Assembly (NCBI GenBank): GCA_016271365.2
Contig: CM028132.1
Location: 588,325,001 to 588,389,000 of the forward strand
Reading direction: 5' to 3'
Source: Neoceratodus forsteri
Lineage: Eukaryota > Chordata > Ceratodontiformes > Ceratodontidae
Length of the DNA stretch: 64,000 nt
The translations under genes and the position numbers were made by a program. Below are positions 19,778-32,070 of the stretch, piece by piece. Numbering within the stretch: the stretch's first letter is position 1; each line of letters begins with the position of its first letter. Under the pieces are notes generated by a model that saw only the letters and a program-made list of their open reading frames with translations, was not told where the DNA came from and searched no databases.

Positions 19778-21780
19778 GCATATACTGATACACTTGTTTC
19801 AAAATTACGTCTTGACTAGTCGCTTTTGCAATGTCCTTGGCTAGTATTGGAAGCTGATCTAACTGTTGTAGCTCCATTGCACACACAACAGTACAGTCCT
19901 CCAAATCTTTGAATTGCACTGGAAAACTATCTGGCCCAAGCTGGCATATTAATGTCTCCTCTTTAAGTCCTACATCGAACTCCATTTCTCTGAATATTGG
20001 TAACCTCGACAAGGCATCCACATTTCCATGCTGGTCTGTTGGTTGATATGTAACCTTGAAATTATAGGCAGACAAAATGAATGCTCATTGTTGAAGTCAG
20101 CTAGTGGCTGTCTCTGGAATTACTTTTTCTGGATTGAAAATTGTCACTAGTGGCTTGTGATCAGTCTTCAGGTGAAACTTGCGACCTAGCAAGTATTGGC
20201 TAAATTTCTGGACTCCAAACACAATTGCTAATGCCTCTCTCTGAATCTGAGCATAATTCCTTTCTGCTGCAGTGAGTTTGCATGAAGCATGGGCTATCGA
20301 CTTTTCCACTCCTCCTGGATCTGTATGGAGAAGGACAGCTCCTATACCCACAGGACTAGCATCACAGGCCAATGTGATAGGTAAGTTAGGGTCATAATGA
20401 GTTAAATTATTCACATTGGTTAGAGAGAGCTTGACGGCTTAAACTGCCTTACTGTGACCCTTGGTCCACTGCCACGGAGTACCTTTATTTAAGTTCATTT
20501 AGGATAGCGCAATTAGTGGCTAAGCCAGGTACGAAGTGGTCATAGTAGTGCACCATACGCAAGAACGGGCACAACTCTGAAACATTCTGTGGTTCAGGCA
20601 TGTGCATAATGGCTTCCACCTTTTCATCATTTGGATGAATTCAGTCTTTGTCAATAGTCTGACCTAAGTACATGATACTTGGTTGACAAAATTGGCATTT
20701 TTCTCTCCTGAGTCTGAATCCACTCTGTTGCAGTCTCTCTAAAGTCTTTTGTAAGTTAAGTAAATGTTCTGCTTCTGTCTTGCCCGTGACCATGATGTCA
20801 TCCTAATAACAAGCAACACCTGGTATATCACCCACCGTTTGCTCAATCACTTTTTGAAAAATAGCCGGTGCAGAACTAAGGCCAAAACATAACCGTTTGT
20901 ACTTGTACAGTCCTTGGTGTGTATTAATCACTACCAGTTTCTGAGAGTCTGTATCCAACTCCACTTGAAGGTATGCATTGGCAGGGTCCAGTTTAGAGAA
21001 CCCCACACACCACCATTAAGCCTGTGAAAAAGTTCCTCTATTAAGGGTAAAGGAAATAACACCTGTGCTAAGTACTGGATTAAGTGTCACCTTAAAATCT
21101 CCACATACCCAAACCTTACTACCTTGTTTAGATACCACCACAATTGGAGTGGCCCAATCTGAACTTGAAACCTTTTCCAGCACACCCGCTTTTTCCAGTC
21201 TGTCCAATTCTGCCACCGGTTTTAAGGCAAAAGGAAGTTTCTGAGGTTTACAAAACTTAGGGACTGCATTAGGCTTTGTAACTAGCTTGGCTTTAGCTGT
21301 TGTGCAACATCCCAAGCCTTTCCACAACTCTGGATACATGTCTAAAATCTCCCCAAGTTTGGGCAGGTTACTGCTTTGTGGTACCTGGACAGCAGCAAGT
21401 AGGCCAAAATCTGCTGGATCAATATGAATGTTTAGAAAAACCTGAGCATCTCTGCCCAAAATGTTGACACCCTTTTTTGAAACCAGAAAAGTTAAAGGTG
21501 TACCAGGAGAATCAGCTGTGTACCAAAGTGGTTAACGAGCCCAGTGGCTGAATTGTTTGCCCTTCAAACGCATGCAGCAACTTATTACAAGGAGACAATG
21601 GTGGCTTATTCAGATCAGACCATGTCTGATAGTTAATAAAAGTAACTGGAGAAGCAGAGCCTGCCATTAAATGCAACTGATGCCTCAGTTGTGGCAATTG
21701 AATTAACACATAGAAAGGAGGAACATCTTTAGTCTGCATTTGTGGTGCAATAGGAACCACTGCACTATCTGTGCTCTCTG
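19734..21780 (-). pseudogene. Ty3/gypsy protease remnant, RT and RNase H
   Basis: The protease region (about 21.55-21.78 kb) has VTFINYQTWSDL after the place where the catalytic D-T/S-G should be, but that triplet reads MAGS, so the active site is gone. RT motifs follow: LEKAGVLEKVSSSDWATPIV (about 21.17 kb), FSKLDPANAYLQVELD (about 20.99 kb), FGLSSAPAIFQKVI, and the catalytic box, where Y-L-D-D has become Y-stop-D-D near 20.81 kb. RNase H has TLACDASPVGIGAVL, AERNYAQIQREALAI and TDHKPLV (20.1-20.41 kb), then DQHGNVDALSRLP. The order and motifs are those of Ty3/gypsy pol. Multiple stops and frameshifts are present. Confidence 0.92.
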
Positions 21781-21789
21781 AACTGACCA

Positions 21790-22580
21790 CTGCAGTTCTC
21801 CTGCTTCTGCAAACCTTAGCAATATGCCCCTGACATTTACATGCATGACACTGAACTTCTCTGAATTTGCACTGGTCCCTTCTATGCTGAGACATGACCC
21901 ACATGATGCACATTTGTACTGGCCATCCAGATTGGGTGGAGTGGTTGAATTTTTCTTTGAAAACAGTGGTTTAGACTTAGGCTTGAGCTGTTTCAATTTT
22001 GGGTTTGCTGCAGTTACTTGTAGCTCATTGTTAGTGTCCATCTTAGCATGTGCTTCATTTTCTGCAGCCTCATACATTTGTACCAACTGTAAAAGTTCAT
22101 CAGCAGATTTCTTGACACTTACAGAAAGTAATTGTTGAATGCAATGTTCATTATTCAACCCCATAACAAACTTATCAGATAAATTAGATTCAAGATGCTC
22201 CCTGCTCCACTCACATGTGAGAGCCAAGCTTTTGATCTCAACCAAATAAGATTGTAATGATTGACCCGGTTTTTGACAGTAACTGTAGAATTTATAATGT
22301 TCAGTTCTTGGGAAAGTTCTTAAACTGTATTTTGCATTCAATTTAGCCTTTAGCTCTTGATATGACAAATCCTCCAGCCCGTCCAGTGCACACAGACTGC
22401 ATAAAATTTGAAGGTTTTTCTCCCCCAGAAAGTACAAAAAGCATCCCGAATAAGCACACCCTGTAGCTGATCATTTGCTGATTGTATGGCAGGATTAAGT
22501 AATAACCACTGATCAAACCATCTGTACCATGTATCCCAGTCTGTTCCTGTAAAAATCTCAAAGCTGGCTGAAGTTTCCAT
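21790..22580 (-). pseudogene. Ty3/gypsy gag with zinc knuckles
   Basis: The likely start is ATG at 22578-22580 (METSASFEIF). A capsid-like region with WDTWYRWFDQWLL and, after a frameshift near 22.43 kb, LSYQELKAKLNAKYSLR, GQSLQSYLVEIKSLALTC and LSDKFVMGL resembles Ty3/gypsy Gag capsid. A Lys-rich linker follows, then two CCHC-type fingers. The second is clear (CHACKCQGHIAKVC, about 21800-21850). The first (CASCG...) is split by another frameshift near 21.9 kb. Gag packages the element RNA into particles. At least two frameshifts make it non-functional. Confidence 0.88.
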
Positions 22581-22672
22581 GATATAGCACAGTTCCAAAT
22601 TGCTTACTTGCCTCAAATGCAGAAAGTCACAAAATGGTGCCATTCAGTAAGCTGGAGCTATGAACATTTTCA

Positions 22673-22687
22673 CCATCCTTGTCGCCA
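22673..22687 (-). promoter_or_regulatory. Primer-binding site, tRNA-Ser type
   Basis: On the minus strand TGGCGACAAGGATGG lies three bases after the 5' LTR. The 3' end of vertebrate tRNA-Ser(GCT) with CCA is complementary to TGGCGACGAGGATGG, so 14 of 15 positions fit. This would prime minus-strand DNA synthesis. Confidence 0.8.
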
Positions 22688-22690
22688 GTT

Positions 22691-22821
22691 TGTTATATTT
22701 GGTGGCCAAAAATAAATACCTTAAACACATCAGGGTCTTGGTAGAAAGAAAAACATATGCACCACAGAAATTTAGGTCTCCTCTGTTTACTTCCATGCAG
22801 CTCAGATACAAGAGGAAAACT

Positions 22822-22870
<49 letters not shown>

Positions 22871-22945
22871 CAAGAAGACTCACAGGAAGTAGATTTCCTA
22901 AAGCTGTACTGTCTAACATTTCTTAAAGCTGCACTACACATAACA
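22691..22945 (-). repeat. 5' LTR of Ty3/gypsy element
   Basis: The 255-bp LTR aligns with the 3' LTR over both ends. It is longer because of a (CA)n run at about 22824-22868 and a small duplicated piece around TTTCTTAAAGCTG(T/C)ACT. The inverted ends are TGTTAT and ATAACA. Confidence 0.93.
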
Positions 22946-22950
22946 AGCAG

Positions 22951-23587
22951 GACAACTAAGAAAGCACTGTAGTAATCACAGGACCACACACAACAGCAAC
23001 ATTGCAGAAATAGATGTGTTTCTCCCAGAATCACAAAAGGACATACTTTACATAACACACTGCAGCGGTAGATCAGGTCACATGCGGTGACAGTAATATA
23101 ACACAATTAGGGCAATGTTTCTACCATTAATGAAATGACAGTCAGCCCTTTGCAGACACCTACACTGATTTCTACACCAAGAGATACAAAAGGCAGCAGC
23201 AGCAATGACCACACTACATTATGCCCTCGGAGAAATGAAAATGTATACTGTTATACAGAACCTCAGTGCCACACTAAGAGATATAAAAGATGTCATGCAC
23301 ACAATGATAGTGCCACACACTACACTTTGACAACACAGATCACACTGAAAATTCTTGCTCCAGTGCGAGCACACCATGATTGTTCTGTTCTGGAGCTGAT
23401 GTCACTTCCAGTTTCTCTGTCTCCGCAGCGCATTGTGGAAGCTACTTACACGCTGTTGGATTAAAAACTAAATTTTTAAAGATGGGAATACTTTTCTGAG
23501 AAATGGACTTTGCAATTTAACTTCAGTGGACCTCTGCCACCAAACAGTAAGAGGCAATATTGCTACCATTCTTGCCAGATTCCCTCT
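22951..23587. other. No recognisable feature
   Basis: No repeat or gene is supported here. AAGAGATA(C/T)AAAAG appears twice (about 23180 and 23277) in a loose duplication. Confidence 0.5.
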
Positions 23588-24441
23588 TTAATATAAACTA
23601 TGGAATAGTTTTCCGGGGTTTATATGATCCTTGGAATAACCACAGTTTATATGATCCCTGAAATAATTTCCCTTGGTCAGAGTTAATGTAAACTGCAAAT
23701 TTGTTTTACTCACAGTTTATACGGACTCTTCATTTGTTTTTATTTATTATGCTTTATCGCCTGATCTGCCAGCCCCCATCAGTCCGATCTACACATGTTC
23801 AGCCCCACCACATACCCCAGGACTTACCTCACTCTGAACACCCCCAGCCTACCCCCCACGATGGAGACTGAATGGTAGAATGGGACCGAGAAGCCGGTCA
23901 GTGGTGCAGGGTCTGCAATGTGTGGGTGGATGTCATCGTGCAGCAGTGAAACCTCCATTCTCCCATTTTCTCCTAGGGAGGTATGTCATGCAATGACACT
24001 GGGGCAGCATGCTGAACATCTGACATGCCTCCCAAACATAGTCAGTCCCAGCTGTCATACCCCAGGCTACCACAAGGCATTACCCGAACACCGATGACTC
24101 TCCCCCCCCCCGGAGTAGGAGAGCAGTCCATAGGATGCTTGATCCTCCTCCCCCCAGCCAGCCCTGCAGCTTCTCAGACTCATTCCCAAACCTGGGTTGT
24201 CAGCATCACCAGCTGGCTGGCTAAATACTGACTCTTCAGTATAAACTATGGAATAATGTTCTGCATTTCATGGAAACCACAGAATAATATTCCGCAGTTC
24301 ATGTAAACTGTAGAATACTAGTCCACAGTTCATGTAAACCACAGAATAATATTCCACAGTTCATGTAAGCCATGGAATAATATTATGTAGTTCATGTAAA
24401 CCGCAGAATAATATTCTGCAGATTTTCCATAGTTTACATTA
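23588..24441. mobile_element. Candidate non-autonomous DNA element with internal minisatellite
   Basis: TTAATATAAACTATGGAA at the left and TTCCATAGTTTACATTAAA at the right are inverted copies. Motifs like GGAATAA(T)(T)..CC(A/G)CAGTTTAT recur near the left end. Near the right end (24236-24420) about five units of CAGTTCATGTAAACC(A/G)CAGAATAATATTC form an array. Such sub-terminal repeats suit a DNA transposon, but target duplications were not established. Confidence 0.5.
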
Positions 24442-25019
24442 AAATCTGCGACAATCTCCTCCACGGCCACAAAATTGCAGAAAAATTGGGGCCTTGACTA
24501 TGCCCTTGTACAGGATGTGGCCAGTTGCCACATGAAATATTATAAAATATCTACTGATTCAAACTACCAAGCCAGACCCTGCTTATTATTATTACCCTTG
24601 TGGTGAAGGGCCCGCTATTTAAAGGAGAACACCCAGCAAATTGTGATCTACCAGGACTGTCAAGCAAGTCCGTTTGATTGTTTTACAGTTTAACAGAAAG
24701 AATCTTCAAAAGAAACTCTGCCCAGTGGATGGTGCTGCAGGACTGTTCCTCAAATTTAGGGACTGGGACTGTCCAAACTAGCCCCTTGTGACTGTTGTTC
24801 ATGTTATAGCGAAAGGTTGTTCCCTGTTGGAACCAAAGAAAATGAATAATGATGATTTTACAAGTTTCTACCTGAAGTCTGAATGCTGCGGGTGTGAATG
24901 GGTTGTATGAGAGTGCATCTGGAGCATGGGAGAATATGGTGAATGAGTGAGGTGAAAGCGGTTTTCCTCTTACAAAGTTATTACTGTTTTGAACTGTTTT
25001 GCCAACATTTTGACATCAT
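24442..25019. other. No recognisable feature
   Basis: A short ATT run is present near 24580. Nothing else is supported. Confidence 0.5.
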
Positions 25020-26178
25020 GTTAGGTAACTTTGTTCTCTGTATACATTAACAAACCCAACCGCCATATAACTCAATCTAAAGTCCACTTCTTTGCCGATG
25101 ACACGGTTCTTTATACTTCTGAAGCATCTCTATCCAAGGTCAGGGAGATCCTTCAAGCGGACTTTGCCCAACTCGAAATTAACCTCATTAATGCCAGACT
25201 TCTCTTAAATGCTAAAAAAATCAAAGCTATGATCTTCTCTCACAAAACAGTGCCCTCACTCACTTCCACCCTGCCGAATAAATTTCTAGTTACATCTCTA
25301 GGCGAACCTCTCGAAGTCACCCCGAAGTTCAAATACCTCAGGTTCTGGATTGACAATAAGCTCATCTTCTTGAAACATATAGATGACCTTGTCAGAAGGT
25401 TAAAAATACACCTTGGCTTTCTGTTCTGAAACAGGACACTCTTCTCTCTAGACATTAGAACCAGGCTAGTACAAGCCACGTTCCTCCTGCTCCTTGACTA
25501 TCGGGACATAATTTACACATCATCTACAACTTCAAATCTAAGGAAATTGGACATCCTTTACCACCGGGCCTTGCGTTTCATTACAAATTCCCAGATTCAG
25601 ACACATCACTGTAACTTATATTCAACCGTAGGCTGGACATCACTCACTACCAGATGTATGCTCCACGCCGGTACCTGGACCATAAAACGCCTTCTCCACA
25701 AACTGCCTAGTTACCTAACTTCCCTTATTCAGACTGCCCACAGCGTCTACTCGCTTAGGAACTTAGACTTTTTAGTGTTAAAGGTCCCAAATACCCGCAC
25801 CAATCTGGGCAAATGTGCCTTCTCAGTCACCCTCCCCACCATCTGGAACCAGTTACAAACATCCCTGAACCTTCCCAAGCTAGTCTCACCTAGCCTTTTC
25901 AAATTGCTATCTAATGCAAAAATAAAAGACGTGTGTAGCTGCCGCTAAGATCTGAGTTGTCTTGGCCCATCTGATTACAATGGTCTTAAATATAGGGACT
26001 AGCATACGTGATATGTCATTGGATGCACTGTTTTCTGTTGAGCACTTTACACATGCACTAAGCAATTACTGTTTGTATGTAGTATCTGTCTTGTCTGTAT
26101 ATACAGTATGTGTCAGGATCTCCTTGTGAATGAGCTTGCTCAATGGAGTTTTTTTCTGCAATAAACTTGAACTTGAAC
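25020..26178 (+). mobile_element. L2-type LINE copy C, 5' truncated
   Basis: The copy starts just before the RT active site and contains: VHFFADDTVLYTS (FADD intact, about 25085-25122), KFKYLRFWIDNKLIF, a TGA near 25427, LLLLDYRDIIY, HRALRFITNSQIQTHHC and a terminal phrase LGKCAFSVTLPTIWNQL. The 3' end has GCTTGCTCAATGGAG and AATAAACTTGAACTTGAAC. The order and phrasing match L2-A most closely, including the HHC motif after the ITG/ITN segment. Only two stops separate the coding pieces, so the fragment is a moderately young copy. Confidence 0.88.
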
Positions 26179-27895
26179 TAAGCGACAGCCTGGCATTAGT
26201 GTTTTATAATATTAAGCTCTCAGTTTCAGCTACAAAGTTTGGGCAGGATAGCTCCACATAGCAGGTTGGGAGGTAGGCCCAGGTGTAGTGGGTGTACTGG
26301 CATGCCCTGAGTGTGGGTTCCAGGCAGGGTGTGTACATACCCATTTTGGTCAGCACCTCCCTAGATGGCTAGTTGCCCCATTTCCAGGAGGAAATGGAAT
26401 TAAAAGGGGGGAGAGTGTAAGCCACCTCTCTCGGGGCTGGCTTACTATAATATATTCTCCCCTTTTGATTAGGTTACCTTTAATGGGCATTTCCTTGTTC
26501 CACCCCTGGGGCATTGCTGTTTGCTTGGATTTAAAAAGAGGTTGGCTGGGAGAAAAAGGGGGAGCCAGTGGGCTGAAGATAGGGCAAGTCTGGGTCGGGG
26601 TTTCAACCTCCCAGCCCAGGAGGTACCGGCTAGTGGTTAGCATCGATGGCTACACTGTTTCAACTCCGATAGGGAGGTTGGTAGGAATATGGTAACCGTT
26701 GGGAACTGGGGTCCTTGTAAGATCAGTAACTGGGTGGACAGTAGTATGAAGGTAAGCCCCTCATCATTTGGGCTTGGGAGTCCTGGTGTCCCTGTTGAAA
26801 GGTATGACAGTGGGGTTGTCATGGCAGTGGCAGGGCTATGACAGGACCCCTTGGAGGTAACAGTTTTGAGCACGTCTTTCCCCGTGTGGCACACTGCTGG
26901 AGTGAGTTGGGTAGCTTGCATTTTGGGATCTCATTTTATTGGGCCTGCCATGCCCGTGTCTGGGACAGGTCCTGTGTTAGGCCCACAAAGAAATGCAATG
27001 TAGGAGTAACTATGGAAAGAGCTGAGTCACGCATGCTATAGTTATCCCAGAATCCTGTCCCTGTAGAAAGAGGGTTACAAATTGGTTGGTTCTCTGGCAA
27101 GGTTTTCAGGGTGGCCACAGTGTGTTAAAAGGCCACTTGCAAGGGTTGGGTTACTTCAGGGTGGGGAGTAAGGCACTCCCCAAGTACTGGTTTAGGTCAT
27201 GTCTTGTGCCCTCCGAGCATTTGAGCTTTACTCTGGCTCAGGGTATCTGCATGGAGTCTGCGCCTGGCCTATCGTTTAGGCCTGTTTTAAACATCTTTCT
27301 CAGCCTGGTACTGTTGGTGCCTCGGTATATGCCCTCTGGCCTGTTTGACTCTTGGCTCCATGGGGAGCTGTGCACTTTATTTATGAATTTAAATAGAAAC
27401 AAAATTAAATTTCTATTTTTGTTCTTCTACTTCATGTGTGCTGGGATTAAAATGAACTAACTCTAGTCCTTCTTTTAAGAAAAGTTCCACCTCCGTTCAC
27501 CCTGGCCCAGCCCGAAGGTGCAGCAGCATGTAAACTACAGCCTATTTGGTAAGAAAACAAATTGCACTACGCTGTACAAGATCTGCAGATGAGGTAAGGC
27601 CTTGTGTTGTTTTTTTACTTGAGCCATAGGCATGATGCCTGGAAGGTTTCCGGTTTGTATCCCCCCCTAGAGTACCAGTAGAACCACTAGACATAACAGT
27701 GGGGCAAAGGGATGTTACAAAAGTTAGTTAGTTAACTAGTTAGTTAACCAGATATAAAGGGGGTGAAGTCCAGAGCAGGACTTTGTCAATCTGCAGGATA
27801 AGCCCAGGCAGAAGATGAAAAATTTACTTGATCACTTGTTTTAGAGCCCAGTTGAGGCCCCTTACCAGGTTCTGCTGGTTCAAGTTCAAAAGACC
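26179..27895. other. Unclassified stretch
   Basis: The G/T-rich sequence holds several short ORFs, none with a recognised product. A small TTAG-type simple repeat lies at about 27720-27750. I see no element boundaries. Confidence 0.4.
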
Positions 27896-28130
27896 TAGAA
27901 ACATAGAAACATAGAAGTTGTCAGCAGATAAGGACCTCTTGGCCCACCTAATCTACCCTAAATTCCCTACCTACTGCTACTGCAGACCCAGCTCCATCTC
28001 TGTCCTTACCCCCCAGCCCTATTACTATGATCCCCTTGTGTCTATCCCATGCATACTTGAATTCTGCTACTGTTTTAGTACCGACCACTGCCACTGGGAG
28101 ACTGTTGTTCCCACAGTATCCCCACAGTAT
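27896..28130 (-). mobile_element. CR1 3' end fragment
   Basis: The minus strand ends in TTTCTATGTTTCTATGTTTCTAGG, the CR1 3' repeat. Just upstream, in frame, come AVVGTKTVAEFKYAWDRHKG and, after a gap, CAGATAAGG-type 3' UTR. This is a 5'-truncated insertion of about 230 bp. Confidence 0.88.
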
Positions 28131-28383
28131 CCCCAAATTGTCTTCAACCTTACGTTATCTAGTTGGCCACCAGCAACCTGGTGAGATACCCATTGCAATG
28201 GACAGTAACAACTCTTACAGCCATGAGGGAAAGCCAGGTGCACCCATGGGGGTGGTATGGGGACTGTGTTAGGAAAACTGTTGAAATCAAAATTGTTTGT
28301 TTGGTTTTTTGCTTCCCCTTCGCCCCTTACCTAGAACAACCAAGGTGGGGAAGACTTATGCCTCAAAAGTAGTAAAAGGGTGA

Positions 28384-29172
28384 AGATTTCTCAAGTTGGA
28401 TCCTTTAAATACTTAGGCATTTATCTGGACCCCTCTGTATATTTCATGGGACATTTGGATTTTATCTGTAAAAAAATATATCAAAAATTCAACCCTGTAT
28501 AGAAACATAAATGCCCTGACTGATAAGGCTAGGTCAATCATAGCCAGGCAAGTTTTGTTACCGATATTGGATTATGGTGCTTCCCTATTCTTTACTCAGG
28601 GTGCCTCCTTTATCTCTAAATATCAATTAATATTTGTCGCTTTGAGTTAAGGGCTCCAGTTAGAACACATCATTGTTCTCTATATGAGAGGAGGAATATT
28701 TTGTCCCCAGAATGTAGAATAGAACCCAATACTGTTATATTTGCATTCACTGTTTTTCATAACACATTTCCCAGCTGTCTTTATGAGAAATGTTTAAAAT
28801 AAAATGGTTCCCATTTGACAAGGAGAAGTGTAGATTCACTATTTTATCTTTCTTCTGTGAAATTGACAATGGTCAAACGTTCATTCTTTTCGTATGGACC
28901 AACCTTGTTGAATAAATTTTCATTCATAATTCAAAAAGCCAATAGTATAAAACATTTTAAATCAATGTTGGTCTCTTATTATGGTAATTTGAGTCTTTGC
29001 TTGTGCAATAACAATGGAACAGTGCAATTGTGAAACTAATTTATATTTGTTGAATGTTGTATTGAAATTATGTACTTATATTGTGTGATGTATTTATGTT
29101 TTTTTGTGTCAGGCATGACTGAAAAAGGGCTGTTCCCAGTCATTTTCCTGGTTAAAAATGTAAACAAACAAA
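28384..29172 (+). mobile_element. L2-type LINE copy D, 3' fragment
   Basis: The fragment begins at the segment SFKYLGIYLDPS (about 28400) and continues with VRTHHCSLYERR, then RSVDSLFYL and KRSFFSYGPTLLNKFS. Its 3' end is GGTTAAAAATGTAAACAAACAAATC. Several stops break it. It is more diverged from copies B, E and F than from A and C. Confidence 0.75.
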
Positions 29173-30774
29173 TCAGAGGTTAGTGTATTTTACAACTGGT
29201 ATTCATGGTTATTGCTTGGAGTGTATTACTATTGTGTGGGGAAATGTGCCTGTGTGTGGAATGGACAATAATATTTGTTCCTGGGGGGGGAGGTTTGAGT
29301 CACATTGGGTAGCTTTATATACCCCTGCTCCAGGCGGAGGCACCAAAACCTATTACTGGTATTCAGTTTTTAAACAGCACCCAAAAAACCCAGGCTGCCC
29401 CCAAGGTAGGTTAGAGTGTGAGGGGCCACCAGAAAGCGCACGACAGACAGACACCCCTTTAAAAAAGAGGCATAACCAGGATTTGGTGGGGGGTTCCAAA
29501 CATTTCTACTGGTTCTGGGGGCATGCTCCCCTGAAGATTTTGAAAATTTAGGAGTTAAATGGTGCAGTTTCCTGCATTTTAGGCAATAACTGCTGAGTTA
29601 CAAAATGCATCAAAATTCAAGTTGTCAATGTCATCCCTTCCCAGTCCCAGGTCTATTGTTGAACTTAGGATTCTTTGCTCCCTTTTTAAATTTCCACCTT
29701 TCTCTTCTGCAGATCTCTTCGCATTCTGTTACCAACCCTGTTCCACCTTTGCTGTTTTTCTAGGGGTTCCTCCTAATTTTTGTTTGTTTTTTGTTAATTT
29801 TGATGTCCCCATTTTAATTTCTGCATTCAGCTATCCCATTGCCTTTTATGTCCCACCTCATAATTATTTATTCTGGTAAGGTTAATTAAGATTATTACCA
29901 GATGTCAGTATAACACTCATGCAAGCCAGGAGTCCAAAGATAATTGACCCTCCACTCCACCCCCAAAATTTTTTTTGAGATTAGCTGGAAACCAGTGAAG
30001 GATGGGTTAAGAACGGGAAGCAATTACTGACATAGTATGGGTCCTGTTACTATTTCTTCCTTTTTTCCCTTAATTCCCATGGCCTCATCTCCCTCACTGA
30101 CTGGATTTTTGTCAGAATATGTTTTTTTATATGAGTGGACTGAGACAAGTCACAAACTCAATGGTTCTCCTTATTATCAGCCATAATGTTTTCTGTTTTT
30201 TTCCTTGTTCCCCCAACCCAATTCTTTATTCTAGGCTCTCTACCTTGGCCTTTCTGCCCCCTCAGACTAAGTGCTGTCGCTGTGCAGTTTCAAAACACAT
30301 GGAATAATGCTGCCGCAGCCCACCGCCTTTAGACTATGGCAGGAACAGTGCGATTCAGGCACTTTCTAGCACTGCAGCAAGCTCAAGGACAACTGAGGTG
30401 AGCTTTTCAGTTTGCCCTGGCCATGACAACAACCAAGACCCTAGCTGTGGCAGGAATGAGTGACACAGAGTCGACAACCCAGTAGATTTATTTTTAGCAA
30501 CCACTTAGTCTGCAAAAAAGAGAAGCTGCAGTGATCAGACTCCACTAGTAAAAGATCTCGCTCACACACTGATGTGGGATCTGACTCAGTCAAGTCACCA
30601 GTCTGTGCTCTTGCTGCAGACAACCACTTCACCACCCCTGTAGAGTCATCTGACCGCAGACTTGTCGACACATCGGAGGCTCCTCATCTGTGTCTGGAGG
30701 GAGGGCGGGGCTGATTTGCATATTCATAAGCTGATGCCGGCTCCCACCTCACTAGCACTGTGGCACTTTTTAAA
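29173..30774. other. Unclassified stretch
   Basis: The piece at about 29465-29610 (GGGGGTTCCAAACATTTC, GGGGGCATGCTCCCCTG) looks like a dispersed repeat with a small inverted core. The rest, including pyrimidine-rich DNA at 29.6-30.3 kb, has no supported feature. Confidence 0.4.
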
Positions 30775-30791
30775 TTAAAAATACTGTACGT

Positions 30792-31367
30792 CGCCGGCCC
30801 AGTGGTGCTGCGGGTTGAGGCGCTGGATGCTACACCTCGCACCACCACGCAACCCGGGTTCAGGAATGAGCCCAGGTTGCTTGGGGTCAGCAGGGGAAGG
30901 AGAGGACTGAGTGTCCGGAGGACAGCTCTCCTCTCCCGGGGAGGGACAGGGGTCCCTGTTTGGTGCTCTGCTGATCTCTGGCAGAAGCTGGAGATACAGC
31001 AGGCACTGAGGAGTAGAGAGAAGGAGTGGGGGGAGTGGCAGACATCGGTTACTCCTTGATGTCAGGGCACCAGCTACTCCCCAGAAGGAAAACAGAGAAA
31101 ATGCCTCTCAGCTTTGGTGGAGATGGAGCACCGGAGCTTGCCCCTGATTTGCAGCCGTCCACCTGGCATCCTCCCGACCGATGTTACTGCAGTGTCGGAG
31201 CATTGGGGCCTGCCCTGTCCCCACCCAGGGGGTACAATCAAGGCTACATGGGCAACGGAGGATGGCCAGGTAGGGTGTGTGCCATAGGGGGATGACTCCA
31301 TATGCTCCCGAGGAAGACCGGAGCCGAGGGGGTAAGAAGGAGGCATAAATAGTAAAATAAAAAAAAT
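30792..31367 (+). mobile_element. tRNA-derived SINE, family 2, copy B
   Basis: This copy resembles the one at 13940: CCCAGTGGTGCTGCGGGTTG (A-box-like), CAACCCGGGTTCAGGAATG (B-box-like), GTCCGGAGGACAGCTCTCC, and an A-rich tail with AATAAAA. It has a 17-bp target duplication with one mismatch, TTAAAAATACTGT(A/G)CGT, at 30775-30791 and 31368-31384. It is longer than copy A (576 versus 501 bp). Confidence 0.9.
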
Positions 31368-31384
31368 TTAAAAATACTGTGCGT

Positions 31385-32070
31385 GGACCCAGTGTGGCTA
31401 CTCAGACTGTTGGAGGGGGGACCTGGTGTGGCTGCTCGGGTGGCTGTGAGTAAAGTGGCAGAGGTGGGAAATGCGATTGGATCAGATTTACAAAAGCAAG
31501 ACAATTTTGGCAAGCTGTGGGAAAGGATTTTACAACACAAGATAGACATTCTGATAATGGGGTGGGGTGAGGGGCTTCCATGCACCCAGGACCCCCCCCC
31601 GGCTACACCTATGCCACACACTCAGCAGCATCAGTTTACCAAGCTCTACCTGCAGCCGGGCCTCCTGCAGATCAAGGAAAATGCCATCACAGATGACTAC
31701 AAGGTGAGGACATGTATGCTGGAGGCAGAGCAGATTATGGGTTGTGTCGAACACCTGCACACACCTAGATGCAGTGCTATGCACATCCTCATGCCCCAGT
31801 TGTGCCCTGCCCTATGGCGATATATGTGGCAGCTTCTGACACCAGGTACAAGTAGCACAGCTCTGCAGCCAGGATGTAATGCTTTTCCAGGTAGTTGCTG
31901 ACCCATAATGACTAGAACCCTAACCAGCATATTTTACTTTTTTATGGAGCAGGCATATGTTTAGTCCTGAGTTTCTAAACAACTACTGTATGGTTGACAT
32001 AATTAACTTAGAAGTTCTTTTTTTAAAAGATTAATGCCAATATTTTAATTTGTTAATGGAATTTGACTAC
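31385..32070. other. Unclassified stretch with one exon-like segment
   Basis: Positions 31624-31703 read HQFTKLYLQPGLLQIKENAI between a CAG acceptor-like site and a GTGAGG donor-like site. I do not recognise the peptide and do not call it a gene. Confidence 0.25.

Larger units (their letters stand above)
16624..22945 (-). mobile_element. Ty3/gypsy LTR retrotransposon, complete but dead, split by CR1
   Basis: The element is bounded by two LTRs that run TGTTATGTGTAGTG to CCAAATA(C/T)AACA on the minus strand. A 5-bp target duplication, AGCAG, lies at 16619-16623 and 22946-22950. The order on the minus strand is LTR, primer-binding site, gag with zinc knuckles, protease remnant, RT, RNase H, integrase, LTR, which is the standard Ty3 order. 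A CR1 LINE at 17425-19043 interrupts the integrase C-terminal region. Without it the element would be about 4.7 kb. Stops and frameshifts occur in every domain. The double Cys-His knuckle and gag style suggest a mag-like lineage, which is an inference. Confidence 0.95.

Noticed and set aside
22693..23106. Minus-strand ORF with a Val-Cys repeat
   Set aside because: It is a translation of the CA run inside the gypsy LTR.
29465..29610. Coding segment within the 122-codon ORF at 29183-29551
   Set aside because: The motif with GGGGGCATGCTCCCC looks like a dispersed non-coding repeat, and the translation has no recognised domain.
31624..31703. Possible exon HQFTKLYLQPGLLQIKENAI with acceptor- and donor-like ends
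   Set aside because: I recognise no protein and the splice-like ends are common by chance. Left as a note only.
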